Source of the DNA: Flavobacteriia bacterium
GTDB taxonomy: Bacteria; Bacteroidota; Bacteroidia; Flavobacteriales_D; Crocinitomicaceae
Length of the DNA stretch: 64,000 bases
NCBI GenBank assembly: GCA_026391005.1
Contig: JAPLEV010000051.1
Coordinates: 62,001-126,000, forward strand
Reading direction: 5' to 3'
In this document: positions 60,718 through 64,000 of the stretch, in pieces
How the letters are laid out: the number at the start of each line of letters is the position of its first letter
How positions within the stretch are numbered: the stretch's first letter is position 1
Translations under genes and position numbers: made by a program
Notes under the pieces: model-generated
What the model was told of the DNA's origin: nothing
Database searches by the model: none
Seen by the model: only the letters and a program-made list of their open reading frames with translations

Positions 60718-61560
60718 CTATCTAATTATATTTTCAAAACTATCATAACGCCAATGTTGAAAATCGGAAAAATCAGAGCTGAGTTGATTGTCTAAAAAAT
60801 ATTTTTTGGGAGTAATACCTGTTGCATCTTTAAAATCCTTACTGAAATGAGCTTGGTCGAAATACTTCAAATGATAGGCCACTTGAGTGAGGGATTCTTC
60901 ACTAGTAATCTGAAAGGCCAATGCCGTTTTAATTCGATGAATCTTAATTAAGTCTTTTGGGGAAACTCCAACATGTTGATTGAAGAGCGTTCGTAAGGTG
61001 GTGGATGTGACATTCAACATGGAACTTAAGTCTTCCACCTTATAAACATTTTCTTTGCTTATTAGGTGATGCGCTGCTGAAATCCTTTTATCCAATTCAT
61101 TAGTGTGCATATTAGCTTTCAAAAACGATTCAATTGAGTCCATTAAGGATTCATCATTTTTGCACTGACTTAAATTCTCATACAGTTTATTGACTTCCTC
61201 TTTTTTAAACAAATCAAACAAATCTGTTCCATTGGTTTTCTTTGTCGAATGAAGAGCATCTTTTAAAAACAATTGAAGAGAATGTGGATAAAACCCGAAG
61301 GATATTTCACGGTAATTGGGACTCATTTTCAGTGCTTGAACTTTATCAATCAGGCCATAAAGATGAACTTTTGACTGCTTTTGCCATCCATCGTCTGTTT
61401 TTATATGGCAGTCCCCTTCTAGAACAACCGTAATTCCTAATTCTCCATTGGGAACACAACAGTATATGAATTCTTTTTCTCCACAAGACAAAACATAAAC
61501 ATCAGTCAAGTATTTAGCTGAGAGTGGTTTTGTTTTAAAATTAATCAATCGAAATTTCAT
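60718..61560 (-). CDS. AraC-family transcription regulator
   Basis: 280 residues from the ATG at 61560 (MKFRLINF); the ATG at 61584 overlaps a -7 box. The N-terminal half is a ligand-binding-like beta domain (CGEKEFIYCCVPNGELGITVVLEGDCHI). The C-terminal ~100 residues have two helix-turn-helix units (YKVEDLSSMLNVTSTTLRTLFNQHVGVSPKDLIKIHRIKTA and LTQVAYHLKYFDQAHFSKDFKDATGITPKKYF). It would respond to a small effector. Nearest possible target is the M43 protease gene downstream. Confidence 0.88.
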   Translation of the reverse strand: MKFRLINFKTKPLSAKYLTDVYVLSCGEKEFIYCCVPNGELGITVVLEGDCHIKTDDGWQKQSKVHLYGLIDKVQALKMSPNYREISFGFYPHSLQLFLKDALHSTKKTNGTDLFDLFKKEEVNKLYENLSQCKNDESLMDSIESFLKANMHTNELDKRISAAHHLISKENVYKVEDLSSMLNVTSTTLRTLFNQHVGVSPKDLIKIHRIKTALAFQITSEESLTQVAYHLKYFDQAHFSKDFKDATGITPKKYFLDNQLSSDFSDFQHWRYDSFENIIR

Positions 61561-61581
61561 GCTAAATAACTTGTTGTCTTT

Positions 61582-61589
61582 CAAATATA
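61582..61589 (-). promoter_or_regulatory. -7 box TATATTTG for AraC regulator
   Basis: Exact TAnnTTTG, 21 nt before ATG 61560; it overlaps the 61584 ATG. Confidence 0.5.
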
Positions 61590-61732
61590 TGTATAAAACT
61601 ATTAAGTTACTATTGTTTGGACGCTTTCATGCCACAAAATCTTTTTGATATGATTTTAAATAAAAAATACATACCAAAAAGGGAACTATTTTTATGTTTT
61701 ATCGCAGGATTACATCCAGCGCTAAATACATT

Positions 61733-61749
61733 TAACCCCTTAGGGGTTA
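61733..61749. repeat. Palindrome TAACCCC-TTA-GGGGTTA
   Basis: 7-bp perfect arms with a 3-nt loop, between the AraC gene and the serine hydrolase gene. No T-run, so it is not a good terminator. It could be an operator or another intergenic palindrome. Confidence 0.55.
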
Positions 61750-61837
61750 TAAATAAGTATTATGGCATAAAAGAGATTAGTAAAATCTGTTAGTTTATTT
61801 CACAAATTCAAAATAGAAACATTGATGGTAGCTATCC

Positions 61838-63400
61838 TTATTTTTCTTTTCGTTTCAAATCTAAATCTTGAAAGTCAAAACTAAAGTCAATTGCTGGTGA
61901 AATACCTTCCATTTTAATAGATTGTGCTTTACCTGTATCATCGAAAGAAAAAATAGCAAAGGCATCGCAATTCATCGCTTGGTATTCCCATTTTATGGCA
62001 AAGGTATTCGCGTTGTACAAAGCCATCGGTCCATTTAATTTCGGAGAACGAATACATTTTATCCATAATTGCTTATTTTTTTCAAACACTTCCACATCAC
62101 CAAACAAACTGTCCGAATATGTACCGATAAAGTTTTCATTTTTCACCTTACTATTTTTCGCCAATTCAACTTGCTCCCACGTTTTTTTTGTGACACTGTC
62201 CCCTTCATTTTTATCTTCATTACCCCACTCGACCATTTTATCTATCCAAGCATAATCGTCTAGGCCTAAATAACTATCAGCAATAGTATTAGTGACGGAA
62301 GAAAAAAGTCCTCCTCCGCCATTTTCAGTATTGGTTAGAATGACGATCCCAACATTCAAATCTGGATACATCGTTACCATAGAAAGCATTCCGGGGACAG
62401 CTCCAGTATGAGACACTTCAAATTTTCCTACTACATCCGTTAAGAACCAACCCAAGCCATAGCCGTTGAAATGGGAATTGTATCTTGGATTATCATTTGT
62501 TTCTAGTACAGTATGGATACGCCACATTTCATTGTGATTTTGCAAAGAAAATAATGAGGAATTTAAATCAGTCCCATACTTTCCTTTATTTAATCGCACG
62601 ATCATCCATTTTGACATATCGGCAACATTAGAAAAGATACCGCCTGCTGCATCAGCCATTCCTATGTCATAACTAGCAATTGTTTTTATTGTACCGGATT
62701 CAGATGAATGTGGCGTTGCCAAATTGCTTTTATCTTTCTGCAAATAACCAACAAAGGTATTGTTCATTTGTAAAGGTTCGATAATTCGCTTTTGCACAAA
62801 CAATTCATAACTCATACCGCTGGCTCTTGCAATTACTTCCCCAGCTACCATGTATAATAAATTATCATAATCAAACTGAGTTCGAAAGGCGGAAACAGGT
62901 TTAAAATATTGAAAGCTGGTCACCACATCTTGAATTGTAAAATCTGTACCGTCTGGAAAAAACATCAAATCACCAACACCCAATCCAAGTCCACTGCGAT
63001 GCGTTAATAAATCTTGGATATTAAAATTCTCCGTAACATAATCGTTATACATTTTGAATTCAGGAATATGGTCTATCACTTTATCATTCCATTTAATTTT
63101 TCCCTCCTCTTCCAAAATGGCCAATGCTGTACTAGTAAATGCTTTGGTATTGGAGGCTATCTGAAAATTAGTGTTTTCATTTACTGCTTGTTTCGAATTG
63201 ATATCCACCAGGCCATAGCCTTTGGAATGAATTACTTTTCCATCTTTCACAACAGCAACTGCAGCCCCTGCGACCTTAAATTTTACCAAGGCATCAGCGA
63301 CCAATGAATCAATTTGATGAGAGCTTATTTGGGAAAAAGTTATGGATGGAGCTAAACAAATCAAAAACAAGGAATGCAGTAATGTGGACTTTTTTCTCAT
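61838..63400 (-). CDS. Beta-lactamase-class-C-like serine hydrolase
   Basis: 520 residues. Sec signal with TFSQ. The SxxK motif is S83-N-T-K86 (QIASNTKAFTS), the YxN motif is in FDYDNLLYM, and the HTG motif in VSHTGAVPGM, all placed as in class C beta-lactamases and DD-peptidase-like esterases. A C-terminal ~120-residue lipocalin-like domain (GTYSDSLFGDVEVFEKNKQLWIK) follows, as in related Bacteroidota serine hydrolases. Location is the periplasm. True beta-lactam resistance is not implied; peptide or ester hydrolysis is more likely. It is on the minus strand after the thioredoxin gene. Confidence 0.87.
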   Translation of the reverse strand: MRKKSTLLHSLFLICLAPSITFSQISSHQIDSLVADALVKFKVAGAAVAVVKDGKVIHSKGYGLVDINSKQAVNENTNFQIASNTKAFTSTALAILEEEGKIKWNDKVIDHIPEFKMYNDYVTENFNIQDLLTHRSGLGLGVGDLMFFPDGTDFTIQDVVTSFQYFKPVSAFRTQFDYDNLLYMVAGEVIARASGMSYELFVQKRIIEPLQMNNTFVGYLQKDKSNLATPHSSESGTIKTIASYDIGMADAAGGIFSNVADMSKWMIVRLNKGKYGTDLNSSLFSLQNHNEMWRIHTVLETNDNPRYNSHFNGYGLGWFLTDVVGKFEVSHTGAVPGMLSMVTMYPDLNVGIVILTNTENGGGGLFSSVTNTIADSYLGLDDYAWIDKMVEWGNEDKNEGDSVTKKTWEQVELAKNSKVKNENFIGTYSDSLFGDVEVFEKNKQLWIKCIRSPKLNGPMALYNANTFAIKWEYQAMNCDAFAIFSFDDTGKAQSIKMEGISPAIDFSFDFQDLDLKRKEK

Positions 63401-63440
63401 GTCAATGATTAATTTATTATTTTAATAGATTACAAGAAGC

Positions 63441-63950
63441 TCATTCATTATCATTATCGGGGTTGATAGCTTTGACAGTCCAGTTTTCTAAAAAATCCTG
63501 CACTTTTTTGACGCTATGTCCTTTCCCTTCTTCGAGATATGCGCTATCTTGAGTATGAAGGCGATTGCCATCTGAATCAAGAATTACAAAAACAGGAAAT
63601 CCGAATCTCTGTGGGAAGCCTAACTCTTTTAACACCTCACTATTGGTGTTTTCCTGACTGTAATTGAGGTGATAAACGACATAATTTTCATTAAATATTT
63701 TTTTTAACTCATCCGATTCATTGACTTTTTTATCAAAGGCTATACACCATCCACACCAATTTCCACCAATCTGTATAAAAACGTGTTTGTTCTCTTTTTT
63801 TGCAGATGCAATAGCATTGGAAATATCAGTTTTTGCATCGGCATCAGGGTTGTATAATATCTTGGCGCTCTTTGAATTTTCCTGTGCTATTATACCCATA
63901 CTTAAACTACAAGCAGCAATAAAGGTTAGAAAATTAGTTTTTAGTTTCAT
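63441..63950 (-). CDS. Thioredoxin-fold protein
   Basis: 169 residues. Sec signal (MKLKTNFLTFIAACSLSMGIIAQ). Active-site C66-G67-W68-C69 in GGNWCGWCIAFDK. FPQRFGFPVFVILD carries the cis-Pro. Resembles the DUF255/YbbN-type or DsbD-gamma-like secreted thioredoxins. Periplasmic thiol exchange is inferred. It is 40 bases upstream of the serine hydrolase gene on the same strand, so they may be co-transcribed. No partner membrane reductase is visible. Confidence 0.85.
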   Translation of the reverse strand: MKLKTNFLTFIAACSLSMGIIAQENSKSAKILYNPDADAKTDISNAIASAKKENKHVFIQIGGNWCGWCIAFDKKVNESDELKKIFNENYVVYHLNYSQENTNSEVLKELGFPQRFGFPVFVILDSDGNRLHTQDSAYLEEGKGHSVKKVQDFLENWTVKAINPDNDNE

Positions 63951-64000
63951 AGTAATTTATTTAGGTAAAGTTGTCATTTTTTTCGAACGCCATTTTAAGA

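Noticed and set aside
1..64000. CRISPR array, prophage or integrative element
   Set aside because: No regularly spaced repeats, integrase, phage structural genes or transposase were seen.

Overview
The window reads as the chromosome of a low-GC Bacteroidota bacterium, most likely a Flavobacteriia-type marine or freshwater heterotroph. The evidence is: type IX secretion (T9SS) C-terminal sorting tails, a CarboxypepD_reg-like TonB-dependent receptor paired with a DUF4249 lipoprotein, DUF4369/TlpA thioredoxins, a VTC-domain/DUF4956 pair, a SiaC-family protein, and promoters of the Bacteroidota form TTTG-N19-TAnnTTTG. Two tRNA genes carry that promoter exactly. Many protein genes have a TAnnTTTG -7 box just upstream of the ATG. 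No phage, transposase, CRISPR array or plasmid function was seen. The lineage below phylum/class cannot be fixed from the sequence alone.

Layout. 1-1716: 3' part of a large glycine-rich, Ig-like surface protein, then a strong terminator. 1877-5908: DEAD-box RNA helicase (minus), then a VWA protein with a ChlI/MoxR-like AAA+ ATPase (plus). 5953-6178: a duplicated 102-bp repeat, then tRNA-Arg. 6410-11297: nitroreductase, outer-membrane protein, TonB receptor and DUF4249 lipoprotein. 11541-17016: pheT, a small unknown gene, speA, an ArsC-like gene and an Asp/Asn hydroxylase-like gene. 17052-22283: pcrA/uvrD, M61 peptidase and purT. 22371-32369: a long plus-strand run covering VTC/DUF4956, lpxK, purine nucleoside phosphorylase, gatB, two TlpA-like thioredoxins, an LpxH-like phosphatase, tsaE, alanine dehydrogenase and an HsdR-N-like nuclease fold. 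32366-34194 (minus): SiaC-like protein, a small unknown, a Skp-like protein and a DUF4924-like protein. 34406-39977: RRM protein, cca, pRiA4b-ORF3-like protein, methyltransferase, TraB/GumN protein, FKBP lipoprotein and sucD. 40032-43012 (minus): putative porin, rpsT, tRNA-Glu and an unknown. 43071-50015: LTA-synthase-like sulfatase, lipid kinase, DUF1569/DinB-like protein, a 56-residue membrane protein, an ECF sigma factor (minus), a CPBP protease, a PAP2 phosphatase and an ArnT-like glycosyltransferase; this is an envelope-lipid neighbourhood. 50152-63950: an accessory, secretion-rich region with a T9SS protein broken by one in-frame TGA, a Cys/Lys-rich membrane protein, an aminotransferase and DUF1801 gene flanked by inverted repeats, a collagen-like protein, a T9SS protein, an M43 metalloprotease, an AraC regulator, a serine hydrolase and a thioredoxin-like protein.

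How the parts fit. Housekeeping genes for translation (pheT, gatB, tsaE, cca, rpsT, two tRNAs) are mixed with lipid A genes (lpxK, LpxH-like) and envelope genes. Both tRNAs lack an encoded CCA end, so the cca product in the same window would be needed to mature them. Points most worth a second look: the TGA-interrupted repeat protein (50152-52716), the very short distance between -7 boxes and start codons, the 102-bp duplicated hairpin element, the CGAGCGGAGTCGA palindrome family, the SiaC-led operon, and the dyad overlapping the aminotransferase promoter. No complete, clearly new biological system was found.
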